The notes under the pieces are model-generated. The model was not told the origin of the DNA. It saw only the letters and a program-made list of their open reading frames with translations, and did not search any database. The position numbers were made by a program, and so were the translations under genes. This document shows positions 1-9,464 of a stretch of 64,000 nucleotides of DNA, in pieces; the first letter of the stretch is position 1; every line of letters starts with the position of its first letter. Origin of the DNA: Fodinibius salipaludis (GTDB lineage Bacteria > Bacteroidota > Rhodothermia > Balneolales > Balneolaceae); the NCBI RefSeq assembly GCF_002287075.1, contig NZ_NSKE01000002.1:124001-188000 (forward strand), in the 5' to 3' direction.

Positions 1-1136
1 CTTTGTATTCGCTCATTCCCGATTTTTAAAATAATATCGCCCGGCACAATTCCAGCTTCAAAAGCCGGCCCGTCTTTATTTACACTATTAACCAACAAAC
101 CACGGGTTGCCGGCAAATTGTATTTCATTACTAATTGACGGGTCATTTCAACAGTATTCAAGCCGGGATCATAAGACAATGTTACCTCCCCGGTACTTGA
201 CAGCTGATCGATAATTTTTTGCACCCGCTTACTGGGGATGGCGAAACCGAGTCCCACATTACCACCGCTGGTACCCCCGGTAAAAATAAAGGTATTGACA
301 CCGATTACTTTTCCCTCACTGTCAACCAGCGGACCTCCTGAATTCCCCCGGTTAATAGCGGCATCAGTCTGAATCATATCCATATATACCCGTGGTTCAT
401 TAGGATTGGGACGAAAATCACGATTTATCGCACTCACAACTCCCACTGTAACCGACGGCTTTGCAGACTCAAATAATCCAAACGGATTGCCTACCGCCAG
501 CGACCATTCCCCAACTAACACGCTATCTGAATCTCCAAATTCTACGGCCGGGAATGTGCGATCTGCATCAATTTTTAACAACGCTAAATCGGCAAGTTCA
601 TCCTCACCCAATACCTCAGCCTCATATTGTTCCCCATCCGGCAAAGAAACAACTACGCGTTTAGCCTGTTCATTCGCTACATGTTGATTCGTAACTACCA
701 ACCCATCCGAGCTAATAATAAATCCAGATCCCATACTGCTAACTTCCCGCTCAATGGGCACCGGAACAAATCGATTATAATACTCACTGAACTTTAATCG
801 GCGTCCGCCCTGTACCATTTCTGTGACCGTAATACTCACCACAGCCGGACTTACCTTCTTCACCGCTCTGGTTATAGCCGTTTGGCGACTGGTGCTGATT
901 TGCTCATCGGGATCTTTCGTTTGTGCTACCGGCTGTTCGTAATTACTGTTACCTTGGGATTGCTCTGCCGAATTGGAATTAGACATAGAATCTCCCAATA
1001 CGGTAGAAATGCTTGCTCCTAATGCCTCAGTCACCTTAGAATTGCTACTTGACTGAGAATGACTTTGTTTATCCAAACATCCTGCTATTAAAACAGACAG
1101 GACCACCGCTGCACTTAAAACGGATTGCTTAACCAT
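1..1136 (-). CDS. HtrA/DegP-like trypsin-fold serine protease lipoprotein (3' end outside window)
   Basis: Periplasmic or envelope-anchored quality-control protease. Read on the minus strand from ATG at 1136, the product begins with a short hydrophobic stretch ending in the lipobox LIAGC (Cys19), so it is probably a lipoprotein. A polar, Ser/Asn-rich linker follows, then a trypsin-like domain. The catalytic triad is visible: His152 in TNQHV, Asp183 in LADLALL and Ser266 in GNSGGP. A PDZ domain starts around residue 290 (GLLVNSVNKDGPAFEAGI region) and runs off the window edge, so the length and number of PDZ domains are unknown. The family assignment is secure; which of DegP, DegQ or DegS it resembles most cannot be told. 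The gene lies 18 bp downstream of nrnA on the same strand. Confidence 0.93.
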   Translation of the reverse strand, partial: MVKQSVLSAAVVLSVLIAGCLDKQSHSQSSSNSKVTEALGASISTVLGDSMSNSNSAEQSQGNSNYEQPVAQTKDPDEQISTSRQTAITRAVKKVSPAVVSITVTEMVQGGRRLKFSEYYNRFVPVPIEREVSSMGSGFIISSDGLVVTNQHVANEQAKRVVVSLPDGEQYEAEVLGEDELADLALLKIDADRTFPAVEFGDSDSVLVGEWSLAVGNPFGLFESAKPSVTVGVVSAINRDFRPNPNEPRVYMDMIQTDAAINRGNSGGPLVDSEGKVIGVNTFIFTGGTSGGNVGLGFAIPSKRVQKIIDQLSSTGEVTLSYDPGLNTVEMTRQLVMKYNLPATRGLLVNSVNKDGPAFEAGIVPGDIILKIGNERIQ

Positions 1137-1154
1137 TAAAAAGATCCAAGTTTA

Positions 1155-2138
1155 TTACGACTTATCTACGCTAACAAGCTGTTCGGCACCAATCTCTACC
1201 AAGTCTTCGATCGCTTTTTCGAGCGGTCCCGGATGCCATGCACCCGATGCCTTTTTATGGCCTCCGCCTCCTACTTTTCGTGCCCATTTATTAACGTCGA
1301 CATCATTGCTTTTGGAGCGAAGACTCATCTTTACGCCATCACCCAGCGCCTTAAATAATATTGCAGCTTTAATACCAGCTACACTCAGCGGATAGGCTAC
1401 AAACCCTTCGCAATCGTCATTGGTAGTATTGGTTTCTTCCAGCATCTCTTTCGTAACGTACATAATAGCTATTTGATTGTCCTCAAATAACTCAATCGTA
1501 CTCATCGCCTTGCTAAGCAAATGCAGCTGGTTGAGACTTTTCGTCGAAAACACTTTTTCGGCCACCTCGTTGGGACGAAACTCACCCAGTCGCAACAATT
1601 CTGAAGCAATGTTCATAGTTTCGGGCGTAACGCTGTCGTATTGCAGCGATCCGGTATCCGTTAAAATGCCAGTATAAAGAGCTTTCGCCACTTTCTCGTC
1701 TACCTGTGAGACATCATTTTGCAAAAAGAGATGAAAAATAAGCTCGCACGTTGATGACGCCTCCTCAACCGAGATACTCAAATCAAAACCATCATGTGGA
1801 TCGGGATGGTGGTCAACCATAAACGACGGCTTCGGATAATCCTGAATATAATCGGAGTAACTGCCAAAACGCTTGGGGGAGTTTCCATCCAACACTAAGA
1901 ATGCATCACATTTATTCAGTGCTTTCTCATTCGGTTCTTGGATAGGATAGAATTCAGCAAGCCATTGTAAATTTAATGGAACATTATCATCATTAAACCC
2001 AATAGCATTTATTCCATTTTTTTCCAGCCAGAGACAGGCCGCCACTTGGGCACCAATGCAGTCACCGTCGGGACGGATATGCGAAAAAACACCCACGGTG
2101 TCAAATTTTTGCAGTTTTTGGATGAGTTCTTCAAACAT
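1155..2138 (-). CDS. nrnA: DHH/DHHA1 phosphoesterase, NrnA-type oligoribonuclease/pAp phosphatase
   Basis: Cytoplasmic enzyme that finishes RNA decay by degrading very short oligoribonucleotides; family members also dephosphorylate 3'-phosphoadenosine 5'-phosphate. The 327-aa length is typical for NrnA. The DHH metal-binding motifs are visible: HIRPDGDCIGA near residue 20, the Asp in LVLDGNSP near residue 83 and DHHPDPHDGFD near residue 110. The C-terminal DHHA1 domain ends with the GGGGHKKASG substrate-binding loop. The gene is divergent from thiN and followed 18 bp later by the htrA-like gene. The family is certain; the pAp activity is inferred from the family. Confidence 0.92.
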   Translation of the reverse strand: MFEELIQKLQKFDTVGVFSHIRPDGDCIGAQVAACLWLEKNGINAIGFNDDNVPLNLQWLAEFYPIQEPNEKALNKCDAFLVLDGNSPKRFGSYSDYIQDYPKPSFMVDHHPDPHDGFDLSISVEEASSTCELIFHLFLQNDVSQVDEKVAKALYTGILTDTGSLQYDSVTPETMNIASELLRLGEFRPNEVAEKVFSTKSLNQLHLLSKAMSTIELFEDNQIAIMYVTKEMLEETNTTNDDCEGFVAYPLSVAGIKAAILFKALGDGVKMSLRSKSNDVDVNKWARKVGGGGHKKASGAWHPGPLEKAIEDLVEIGAEQLVSVDKS

Positions 2139-2285
2139 AATGGCTATTTATAGCGCGAAAAATAAGCTTAATAAAATGGTAGATAGCTTTGAAGAAAGCA
2201 ATATTTTTTTATCAGTAAAATCTTATATCATTTTACTGTATCATAACGTGCAAATAAGCGTTAAAACAACCTAAAGCCGTTTTTT

Positions 2286-2909
2286 ATGAAATCGATTCTA
2301 ATTCTCTGTAATGGTAGTCCGCCATCAGAGGAATTGTTTAGCAAATATCGAGCGAAAACAGATTATTTTATTGCCGCCGATGGCGGGGCCAATATTGCCC
2401 AAAAGCTGGGTGTCACACCCGATGTAATTATCGGTGACTTGGATAGCTATAGCGGCACCGACCAGGCATCCGAAATCATCTTTCGCCCAAGCCAAGAGCT
2501 TAATGATTTGGAGAAAGCCCTTCAGTACGCCCAAAAGGAAAGGGGTACCCATATTTATATTTTGGGTGCCACTGGTCACCGGTTGGACCAGACACTCAAA
2601 AATTTATCCGTCCTCAAACAATTTTCACCGCATTTTGAACAAATTCGAATAGCCGACGATTTTGGTGAAACAAGACTACTTCCTCCTTCTTTTTCAGATG
2701 ATTTCACAATAGGAACACAACTCTCGTTATTCCCCCTTTCGGGTAAAGCTACCGGTATTACTACATACGGATTAAAATATCCGATCGATAATGAATTTCT
2801 CAAAAATGGTGTACGTGATGGATCATCCAATGAAGTGATTGCGAACCCCGTTCAGATCACTCACAAAGCAGGAGATCTGTTGATGTTTGTAAAACATAAT
2901 AGCGATTGA
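2286..2909 (+). CDS. thiN: Thiamine diphosphokinase
   Basis: Converts thiamine plus ATP to thiamine diphosphate in the cytoplasm, the final step of cofactor activation. The 207-aa length fits the family. The N-terminal catalytic half carries the hallmark AADGGAN (about residue 32) and PDVIIGDLDS (about residue 48), followed by ELNDLEKAL and the LGATGHRLDQTL stretch. The C-terminal half has the beta-rich thiamine-binding domain with GLKYPIDN. The ATG follows a short AT-rich leader; I see no TPP riboswitch CTGAGA core upstream. A sodium:solute symporter begins 54 bp downstream on the same strand and is probably co-transcribed. Confidence 0.92.
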   Translation: MKSILILCNGSPPSEELFSKYRAKTDYFIAADGGANIAQKLGVTPDVIIGDLDSYSGTDQASEIIFRPSQELNDLEKALQYAQKERGTHIYILGATGHRLDQTLKNLSVLKQFSPHFEQIRIADDFGETRLLPPSFSDDFTIGTQLSLFPLSGKATGITTYGLKYPIDNEFLKNGVRDGSSNEVIANPVQITHKAGDLLMFVKHNSD

Positions 2910-2963
2910 CCCCCTACCCTTATTCAGATATCTTTCACCCATTTTAAAACCAAATATCGACCG

Positions 2964-4412
2964 TTGACTGAACTACAATTTACCCTATTCGATTGGAGTC
3001 TTATTGTATGCTACTTTGCTCTGCTTATTTACCTTACATGGCAGCGCAACTGGGAAGAAACCGATGAGGAGTCGTTTCTACTGTCGGGCCGAAAGATGAG
3101 TCTCGCCGCCTTTGTAGCCACGCTCGTTTCAACCTGGTATGGCGGTATTCTGGGCATTGGAGAATACAGCTACCAAAATGGGATCTCTACCTGGCTTATT
3201 TTGGGATTCCCGTTTTATGTTTTTTCAGCACTTTTTGCCTGGCTGCTGGCCGGGAAGATCCGCATGAACAAAGCTCTTTCACTGCCCGAGGCCGTTGGTA
3301 ATTTTTATGGAGATACGGCCGGTCGCTTCTCTGCCATCCCTATTTTTATTCTTGTGAGTCCGGCTCCCTACATTCTAATGCTTGGGTTAATTTTCCAGTA
3401 TCTCACCGGCGGCGCCGGCCACTTTCTATGGTACGCCAGTGCCGTAGCACTATTTTCTGTCGCCTACGTAATATTTGGAGGATTTAACGCTGTCGTCCGT
3501 ACCGATATGCTTCAAATCGCCCTGATGTTCGGGGGATTTACGTTTTTGATCATTTTTGCAGTAATGGAGTTCGGAGGTTTGGGAGAGCTATGGTCTTTTA
3601 TACCCCCTGACTTCACAGATATCACCGGCGGCGAAGATATCCAATATATTCTCGTTTGGTTTTTTATTGCGCTATGGACGTTTGTGGATCCCAGCTTTCA
3701 TCAACGCGCCGCGGCGGCAGAATCGCCTGAAACCGCTAAGAAAGGAATTTTTATCTCCATCTTGTTATGGTCACTTTTTGATTTCTTGACAATTTTCAGC
3801 GGTATGTACGGCTTTGCCATCCTCGGAGATTCATTAGCCGAACCCATCATGGTTTATCCTTACCTGGCCAACGAAATTTTACCCATCGGCCTAAAGGGGT
3901 TGTTCTTTGTAGCACTGCTGGCTACCATCATGTCAACACTCGACAGCTACCTGTTTCTTTCCGGACAAACACTTGGTCGCGATCTGCTGGTAAAGATCTT
4001 TCCCAATATAAAAAATAACACCCTTACTCGGATTAGCACGCTGATCGCCGCACTGCTGGGGATCTTGTTAATCATCATCTATCCCAGTGTTATCGACTTG
4101 TGGTATGTTATTGGTTCTGTGATGATTCCCGGCCTTCTGATTCCCGTGATGGGCGTTTACCTACGATTTTTTACCCTCAAAAAAGAATGGGTGCTCCCAA
4201 CTATGATTGGCAGTATCGGTGTATCATTACTTTGGCTTATTCTGGGTACTATCACCAGCGAAGGGATGTACGATTACACCTATCTTGGCATCGAGCCATT
4301 TTATCCGGGGGTAATTACAAGTATCATACTGTGGATATTGGGAAAGAAAAAAGATGGTAACCTTCTTGAAGAAACGGACTTTGCCAAAGATGAAATGCTT
4401 GACAATCACTAA
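2964..4412 (+). CDS. Sodium:solute symporter family transporter, TTG start
   Basis: Inner-membrane Na+-coupled symporter of the SSS family. The 482-aa product has about 12-13 hydrophobic segments with the family look: an early GRKMSLAAFVATLVSTWYGG loop, FGGFNAVVRTDMLQ near residue 175, and the TM8-like LLATIMSTLDSYL. The coding frame begins at TTG 2964; the next in-frame Met is about 45 residues in and would remove the first membrane helix, so TTG is favoured. The C-terminus is short, charged and cytoplasmic. It sits 54 bp after thiN. Thiamine-linked SSS transporters are known in other lineages, so thiamine or a precursor is a possible substrate, but this is context only; sugars, amino acids or organic acids are equally typical for the family. 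Confidence 0.85.
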   Translation: MTELQFTLFDWSLIVCYFALLIYLTWQRNWEETDEESFLLSGRKMSLAAFVATLVSTWYGGILGIGEYSYQNGISTWLILGFPFYVFSALFAWLLAGKIRMNKALSLPEAVGNFYGDTAGRFSAIPIFILVSPAPYILMLGLIFQYLTGGAGHFLWYASAVALFSVAYVIFGGFNAVVRTDMLQIALMFGGFTFLIIFAVMEFGGLGELWSFIPPDFTDITGGEDIQYILVWFFIALWTFVDPSFHQRAAAAESPETAKKGIFISILLWSLFDFLTIFSGMYGFAILGDSLAEPIMVYPYLANEILPIGLKGLFFVALLATIMSTLDSYLFLSGQTLGRDLLVKIFPNIKNNTLTRISTLIAALLGILLIIIYPSVIDLWYVIGSVMIPGLLIPVMGVYLRFFTLKKEWVLPTMIGSIGVSLLWLILGTITSEGMYDYTYLGIEPFYPGVITSIILWILGKKKDGNLLEETDFAKDEMLDNH

Positions 4413-4461
4413 TTAGACCTGATTCCGTGGTAGAGCAACAAAATCAGATTTATGTCAGTCG

Positions 4462-4743
4462 TTACGTACTCTTCAAGATATGTCCCAAGTTCAGCTTATG
4501 AATGGGAATCAGGTACTTCATAGCCATAGCATCCTTTTCGATGTTAAGCTCACCGGTTCGACGGAAATCAACAATACAATAATCATCAAACGAGCGTACC
4601 ACTTCACCAATACCGTAGTACTCGGGGCACGGTCCGTAATAAACCAGATCTCCAAGCTGGATATTATTATCCGCTCGTCGGTTATACGGATATATAACCG
4701 GCAGTCGATCTAATCGATATGGAAGTCTTTTCTTGGTTGCCAT
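4462..4743 (-). CDS. Conserved-looking small protein, unknown function, SH3-like beta-barrel pattern
   Basis: A 93-aa basic protein starting at MATKKRLPYR. I prefer this ATG (4743) over the longer frame to 4818, which would run back through the end of tsaE. The middle (GDLVYYGPCPEYYGIGEVV, then CIVDFRRTGEL) looks like a small strand-rich domain of the CarD/Tudor-like SH3 type that marks where a protein binds nucleic acid or polymerase. No catalytic motif is seen. It is the last gene of the helix-hairpin-helix/porX/tsaE run, 19 bp after tsaE. Function is unknown; the fold comment is weak. Confidence 0.6.
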   Translation of the reverse strand: MATKKRLPYRLDRLPVIYPYNRRADNNIQLGDLVYYGPCPEYYGIGEVVRSFDDYCIVDFRRTGELNIEKDAMAMKYLIPIHKLNLGHILKST

Positions 4744-4762
4744 GGTCGCATAATATACGGGA

Positions 4763-5191
4763 TTACGGCTCCCTTTTTCTAATGACAAATTTTCGGGTAT
4801 TCTTGTCAGGTGCTTCAATGGAAATCCAGATAGCCTCCGGTGGAATTAGCGGCTCAATTCGTTCCGGCCATTCGATTACCGTAACTCCATCGCCATAAAA
4901 ATATTCTTCAGCTCCAATTTCGAGTGCTTCACGAGGAGATTCCATGCGATAACAATCAAAATGATAGAGCAACTTATCCCCGTCATACTCATTGATAAGC
5001 GTAAAAGTCGGCGAACTGACATCGTCACTTTCAATACCCAGCCCCTCCGCCATCCCCTTCACAAAGTGTGTTTTCCCGGCACCAAGATCCCCCTGCAGGC
5101 AAACGACCTCTCCTGCCTCCAAAGAAGCCACGAATTCTTTTCCCCTTGCAATAGTTTCGTCAGGAGACGTCGTTGTAAATTCCTTTTCCAT
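4763..5191 (-). CDS. tsaE: tRNA threonylcarbamoyladenosine biosynthesis ATPase TsaE
   Basis: Small P-loop ATPase that acts with TsaB and TsaD to make the t6A37 modification of tRNAs that read ANN codons. The frame could start at 5209 but the ATG at 5191 (MEKEFTTTS) gives the usual length of about 142 aa. Visible motifs are the Walker A GDLGAGKTHFVKG near residue 34, SPTFTLINEY (switch-like) near residue 60, YHFDCYRM, and the C-terminal VIEWPERI typical of TsaE. It lies 57 bp after porX, an arrangement common in Bacteroidota genomes. Confidence 0.93.
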   Translation of the reverse strand: MEKEFTTTSPDETIARGKEFVASLEAGEVVCLQGDLGAGKTHFVKGMAEGLGIESDDVSSPTFTLINEYDGDKLLYHFDCYRMESPREALEIGAEEYFYGDGVTVIEWPERIEPLIPPEAIWISIEAPDKNTRKFVIRKREP

Positions 5192-5248
5192 AAAATACTT
5201 GTTAATCAAAAAGAGTAAGAAGATACAAGCTCTTGGATGAGAAATCTA

Positions 5249-6802
5249 TTACAACATTGACTTGGGACGCAATGTAGAAATAGGCAATATCATCTCTTCC
5301 ATACTGGTTCCACCGTGCAAAAAGGTATCTCTGTAGCGATTCTGATAGCGATGATAGTTGGTGGGATATACAAAGTAGTAGTCCTCTTTGCCAATAATAT
5401 AATTGTTGGAATGCCCCGGCGTTGGCAATTTATATTCGGCGGGATCTTCAATAATCAGCGCTGCATCATCGTTAGCGGATAAATTCCGGCCATATTTATA
5501 TCGGAGACTTGTAGATGTTTCCCGATCCCCATACACCTTCGTATCCCGAAGGGCACGCACCGCACCGTGATCGCTCGTCACCACGATGACTACTTCTTCA
5601 TCGGCCAGCAATTTAAATATTTCATACAGTGTAGAGTGCTGAAACCAAGTTTGGGTCAACGATCGAAAAGCAGGAACATCCGGGGCTATTTCTTTAAGCA
5701 CATCAGAATCAGATCGGGAATGCACCAGCGTATCAACAAAATTATACACAAAAGTACTCAACGGAACCTGCAGATAGTTATGGATATTATCGGCGATACT
5801 CCTTCCCTCATCCGTTCGTAAAACTTTCTCATACTTCACTTTTTTGTCAATCCCCTTTCGGCCCAACTGCTTTTTAAGCAGTTCTTCCTCGAACTGATTT
5901 AAAGAACTTTCATCTTCACCCTGACTCCACAAACGAGGGTAAATATCTTCAATTTCAAGCGGAAACAACCCGGAAAAAATAGCATTCCGGGAATAAGGGG
6001 TTGCCGTTGGCAGGATAGAGTAATAGAAATCAGTATCAATCGCATAATCTTCATTCAACAGTCTTTGGAACATCAGCCATTGATCATACCGCATGCAATC
6101 GATTACCAGAAAAAGCGTAGTCTGCCCATTTTTAACATGAGGCAAAACATATTCGCGCACAATATCTGTGGAAAGAGCCGGACGTTGCGGCGTGGATTGA
6201 CTGAGCCACGACTTGTAATTCTGTGCAACAAATCGCCCGAACATTTTATTCGCTTCCTGATACTGATCGGCAAGAACCTGACGCAATGATTCATCACCCG
6301 ATTCCAAATCGATATCCCACTGGGTAAGCTGCTTGTAAATCTCTATCCACTCCTCCCATCCGGTTTCTTCGTGAATTTGCCCGGATATTTCATTGAAATT
6401 TCGCAGATACGACTGGGCAAACTTTTCACTACGAATCCGATGGCGCTCCAGGATACGCTTAACTGTCAGCACGATCTGGTTCGGATTCACCGGCTTAATC
6501 AAATAGTCCGAAATTTTGCCGCCGATGGCATCCTCCATAATCGACTCCTCCTCACTCTTCGTAATCATTACCACCGGCAAACCCGCCTGTATGGTTTTGA
6601 TTCGATTTAGCGTGGCAAGCCCATCCATGCCCGGCATCTGCTCATCCAGAAAAACAATATCAAAAGGCTGTTCCTGGATCAGCGTAATAGCGTCTTCGCC
6701 GTTGGTTACGGGCGTAACCTCAAAATCTTTATTCTCTAAAAAAATGATGTGCGGCTTCAGCTGATCGATCTCATCATCCGCCCATAAAATACGTGTAGCC
6801 AT
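5249..6802 (-). CDS. porX: PorX: response regulator with PglZ-type phosphodiesterase domain
   Basis: Cytoplasmic response regulator that controls type IX secretion genes. The first 120 residues are a receiver domain with acidic pocket ADDE, phospho-acceptor Asp53 (FLDEQMPG) and the conserved Lys in LIKPV. A helical linker to about residue 205 leads to an alkaline-phosphatase-like PglZ domain: metal-binding motifs [12 protein letters not shown], then [15 protein letters not shown] and the terminal [15 protein letters not shown]. In studied PorX proteins this domain hydrolyses oligonucleotides. Length (517 aa) is standard. The partner kinase PorY is not in the window. The gene starts 15 bp after the helix-hairpin-helix gene and is followed by tsaE. 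Confidence 0.92.
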   Translation of the reverse strand: MATRILWADDEIDQLKPHIIFLENKDFEVTPVTNGEDAITLIQEQPFDIVFLDEQMPGMDGLATLNRIKTIQAGLPVVMITKSEEESIMEDAIGGKISDYLIKPVNPNQIVLTVKRILERHRIRSEKFAQSYLRNFNEISGQIHEETGWEEWIEIYKQLTQWDIDLESGDESLRQVLADQYQEANKMFGRFVAQNYKSWLSQSTPQRPALSTDIVREYVLPHVKNGQTTLFLVIDCMRYDQWLMFQRLLNEDYAIDTDFYYSILPTATPYSRNAIFSGLFPLEIEDIYPRLWSQGEDESSLNQFEEELLKKQLGRKGIDKKVKYEKVLRTDEGRSIADNIHNYLQVPLSTFVYNFVDTLVHSRSDSDVLKEIAPDVPAFRSLTQTWFQHSTLYEIFKLLADEEVVIVVTSDHGAVRALRDTKVYGDRETSTSLRYKYGRNLSANDDAALIIEDPAEYKLPTPGHSNNYIIGKEDYYFVYPTNYHRYQNRYRDTFLHGGTSMEEMILPISTLRPKSML

Positions 6803-6817
6803 CAGGATTCTGTTGCA

Positions 6818-7372
6818 TTATTCTGAATCCTTAAGTTTGATAAATGGCATCAATTTGTCCAATCGTTTTTGGGCAATCCCCTTAATATTTTTAAGCTCCT
6901 CAAACGACTTAAAATTTCCGCTTTCATTTCGGTATTTGATGATTCGTTTTGCATAAGCCGGACCAATACCCGGCAATGCTTTCAGCGCTTCAATGTTGGC
7001 CGTATTAACGTTTATCCGCTCTATGCCTGTATTCTGACCGGTTCCCCCGACCTCTTTTTCGCTATCATCGACTTCTTTATTTGAAGTAGAATCCTCCGTT
7101 ACCGTATCGATATGAGCCTTGGCAATTTGTTTTTCTGAAGATGGAAAATACTGCTCCATCAGTTTTTCTTCCTCGGCTTTGAGCATAGCTGTGCGTTCGG
7201 CAAACTGTTGCTCAAGTTCGAGATAATTTCCATCTTCAAATGGAACCGACGGTGACAACGCTAGATTTAATCCACCCAGTAAAATAAGTAGCACCAGTAA
7301 TCCCGTTATTGCTTTTCGTTCACCGGGTGCAATTTTCAATTTTTCCAGCCAGAAAAATAATGTTCTCTTCAT
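6818..7372 (-). CDS. Membrane-anchored helix-hairpin-helix protein (ComEA-like)
   Basis: A 184-aa protein with one N-terminal membrane segment (about residues 21-42, ITGLLVLLILLGGLNLAL), an acidic low-complexity linker (about residues 75-112), and a C-terminal double helix-hairpin-helix domain of the ComEA type: RINVNTANIEALKALPGIGP followed by AKRIIKYR and LKNIKGIAQKRLDKL. ComEA proteins bind double-stranded DNA non-specifically outside the inner membrane during natural transformation. It is the first gene of the apparent operon with porX, 15 bp apart. DNA binding is a family property; a role in competence here is inferred and no other com genes are in view. Confidence 0.8.
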   Translation of the reverse strand: MKRTLFFWLEKLKIAPGERKAITGLLVLLILLGGLNLALSPSVPFEDGNYLELEQQFAERTAMLKAEEEKLMEQYFPSSEKQIAKAHIDTVTEDSTSNKEVDDSEKEVGGTGQNTGIERINVNTANIEALKALPGIGPAYAKRIIKYRNESGNFKSFEELKNIKGIAQKRLDKLMPFIKLKDSE

Positions 7373-7485
7373 GGTTTTCTCCCTTGATTATTAACAAGCT
7401 ATAAGTAAGACCCTTTGACCAACCAATCCTTACAAAAATCGTTCTTGTTTGAAGTCTAAAATAATTCGATGTTTGGCTTCTATAT

Positions 7486-8283
7486 ATGGAATCAACTAAG
7501 ATATATCACTACGACGATCTTTCTGTCTCCTACAATCGAGTAGGTGTTCAGGATAAACAACCGTTGATTATCTTGCACGGCTGGGGCAGTAGCAAACAGG
7601 TGATGATGCCACTGGCCAAGCAGCTTTCGGATCTCCGTGATTGTTACGTCTTTGATCTGCCCGGATTCGGCCATTCATCGATACCTGATCGGCCGTGGAG
7701 TGTAGATAATTATGCGGATCTTATTCAGCAGTTTATTAATGATAAAGAGTTTGATTCTGTTGATCTGCTTGTCCACTCTTTTGGCGGACGCATTGCCCTT
7801 AAACTATGTTCACGTCCCGACGCCAAACAACATATTAATAAAGTTCTCATCACCGGCGGAGCGGGTATGAAACCTAAAAGGGGCTGGAAGTATTATTTGA
7901 AAAAATATACTGCTAAACTTCTTAAGGCTCCTTTTCTGATATTACCATCCTTTTCACGTGAAAAAGCACTCGGCTGGCTACGAAGAACATCCCTCTGGAA
8001 AGCACTCGGCTCCAGCGACTACAGCAAACTCGATGGGGTAATGAGAGAAACCTTTGTCAAAACCGTAACTGAATACCTGGAACCGTGCCTGTCCAAAATT
8101 CCACATGAGGTTTTGTTACTATGGGGAGAAAACGACGAAGCTGCACCGCTCTATCAGGCTAAACGAATGGACGAGGGTATAGAAAATGCAGAGCTGGTGG
8201 TTATCGATCACGCAGGACACTACGCCTTCCTGGATCGCCCCTCTCACTTTTCGTCTATCGCCAAAGCATTTTTTGAGGGGTGA
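7486..8283 (+). CDS. Alpha/beta hydrolase
   Basis: Cytoplasmic hydrolase of the alpha/beta fold, 265 aa. The oxyanion-hole motif HGWGSS is near residue 31, the nucleophile elbow appears as VHSFGGR (Ser near residue 97), the acidic residue is in LLWGENDEAAP near residue 210, and the catalytic His is in DHAGHYAFLDRP near residue 248. There is no signal peptide. The substrate cannot be read from the sequence. The gene is monocistronic, convergent with trhO, and shares with it a strong hairpin terminator. Confidence 0.88.
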   Translation: MESTKIYHYDDLSVSYNRVGVQDKQPLIILHGWGSSKQVMMPLAKQLSDLRDCYVFDLPGFGHSSIPDRPWSVDNYADLIQQFINDKEFDSVDLLVHSFGGRIALKLCSRPDAKQHINKVLITGGAGMKPKRGWKYYLKKYTAKLLKAPFLILPSFSREKALGWLRRTSLWKALGSSDYSKLDGVMRETFVKTVTEYLEPCLSKIPHEVLLLWGENDEAAPLYQAKRMDEGIENAELVVIDHAGHYAFLDRPSHFSSIAKAFFEG

Positions 8284-8291
8284 GATATAGA

Positions 8292-8324
8292 CTCGTAAAG
8301 TTTTCAAAACTTTGCGAGCCTTTT
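8292..8324. terminator. Bidirectional hairpin terminator between the hydrolase and trhO genes
   Basis: CTCG + T + AAAGTTTT pairs with AAAACTTT + G + CGAG, giving 13 pairs (one T-G) around a single-base loop at 8292-8318, followed by TTTT at 8321-8324. It lies between two convergent genes, so it can serve both. Confidence 0.85.
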
Positions 8325-8338
8325 AAATATCAAATAAC

Positions 8339-9301
8339 CTATTTCTCTTCTTCTAACTGACGCTCCTTAAAATCCTCATCAAAATAGTTGTACCATTTAC
8401 GAAACGGGCGAAAAGCATTTTCGGGATCAAAAGGACGCTTGTATTCGCTCTGGCGACATTCCTCGCTACAACACCCCTCCATCATCTTTGCACCTTCCTC
8501 GGAGCATACAAACAGCTTATTACACTCCATGTTTGCACAATTGATATAAGTATCGGCAGGTTTGCCCGTTATTTCGCAGCGTGCAATAGGCTCCAGGTTG
8601 TCCTCATTCACCGGTACCACCAATCGGTCGTCAAATACAAAGCATTTGCCCTTGTAATGCTCACCTCCCTCTTCTTTGGCGTACCGTAGGATCCCTCCGT
8701 GGAGCTGATTTACATCATCCCAACCTTTCTCTTTCATCAGTACCGAAAACTTCTCGCAACGGATACCACCGGTGCAGTACATCAGCACTTTTTTGTCTTT
8801 ACTGATTTCCTCTTCAACTTGTTCAAGCCACGCGGGGAATTCATAAAAACTTTCCACTTGTGGCGTCAGCGCTCCCTCGAAATGACCAATTTTAGACTCA
8901 TAATCATTGCGCACGTCAATAAGCACATAATCATCCTCATTTTCGAGCACTTCTTTCCATTCATGCGGTTCCAGGTAGTTACCACCCTCATCAGGATCAA
9001 CATCTTCCTTGTGGATAGACACCAGCTCATCCCGGGTCTTACACTTTAGCTTCGGGAAAGGTACATACTCACTCGTATCGGTCTTAAAATCAATGCCGTC
9101 GAAACCGGGAATACTCGTCAGATGTTCTTTGTAGGTTGATACCTGTTCAGGCGTACCTCCGCCGGTCCCGTTTATGCCTTCCTCGTTGATATAAATGCGT
9201 CCCTTAATCCCAATATCCTTGCAAAACTGTTTGTGCTCTTCGCAGAACGTTTCGGGATCTTCGATGGGAGTAAATTTGTAATAGAGTATTACTTCGTACA
9301 T
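8339..9301 (-). CDS. trhO: tRNA U34 hydroxylase TrhO (rhodanese-family, YceA type)
   Basis: Catalyses oxygen-dependent hydroxylation of uridine 34 in certain tRNAs. The 320-aa protein has an N-terminal acylphosphatase-like domain (INEEGINGT near residue 38), a central rhodanese domain with active-site loop CTGGIRCEK (Cys176), and a Cys-rich C-terminal tail (CANMECNKLFVCSEEG and CCSEECRQSEY) that probably binds zinc. This order and length match the TrhO family well. It is transcribed alone; a palindromic repeat element lies just upstream. Confidence 0.92.
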   Translation of the reverse strand: MYEVILYYKFTPIEDPETFCEEHKQFCKDIGIKGRIYINEEGINGTGGGTPEQVSTYKEHLTSIPGFDGIDFKTDTSEYVPFPKLKCKTRDELVSIHKEDVDPDEGGNYLEPHEWKEVLENEDDYVLIDVRNDYESKIGHFEGALTPQVESFYEFPAWLEQVEEEISKDKKVLMYCTGGIRCEKFSVLMKEKGWDDVNQLHGGILRYAKEEGGEHYKGKCFVFDDRLVVPVNEDNLEPIARCEITGKPADTYINCANMECNKLFVCSEEGAKMMEGCCSEECRQSEYKRPFDPENAFRPFRKWYNYFDEDFKERQLEEEK

Positions 9302-9324
9302 AATATGAATTTCATTTATTTACC

Positions 9325-9464
9325 ACTAAGACACTATGTTCATTTGTTGAAATGGTCGTCTCACCCTGAAACAAATTCAGGGTGAGACAAGATCTTAACC
9401 AAACGTATTCCAACCACTAAGTCATCCTTGTAACGTAAATACTCAGTGTTCTTAGTGTCTTAGT
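9325..9464. repeat. Small palindromic intergenic element (MITE/REP-like)
   Basis: Outer inverted repeats of 12 bp, ACTAAGACACTA at 9325-9336 and its complement at 9453-9464, flank a perfect 13-bp stem with a 5-nt loop (GTCTCACCCTGAA... at 9358-9388). The whole unit is 140 bp, contains no gene, and lies between the divergent trhO and metalloprotease genes. The outer-repeat wording (CTAAGACACTAAG) resembles short repeats found between genes in many bacteria. No second copy is in the window, so mobility is inferred only. Confidence 0.55.

Noticed and set aside
2140-2285. TPP riboswitch before thiN
   Set aside because: The conserved CTGAGA core and pairing arms are not seen in the leader.
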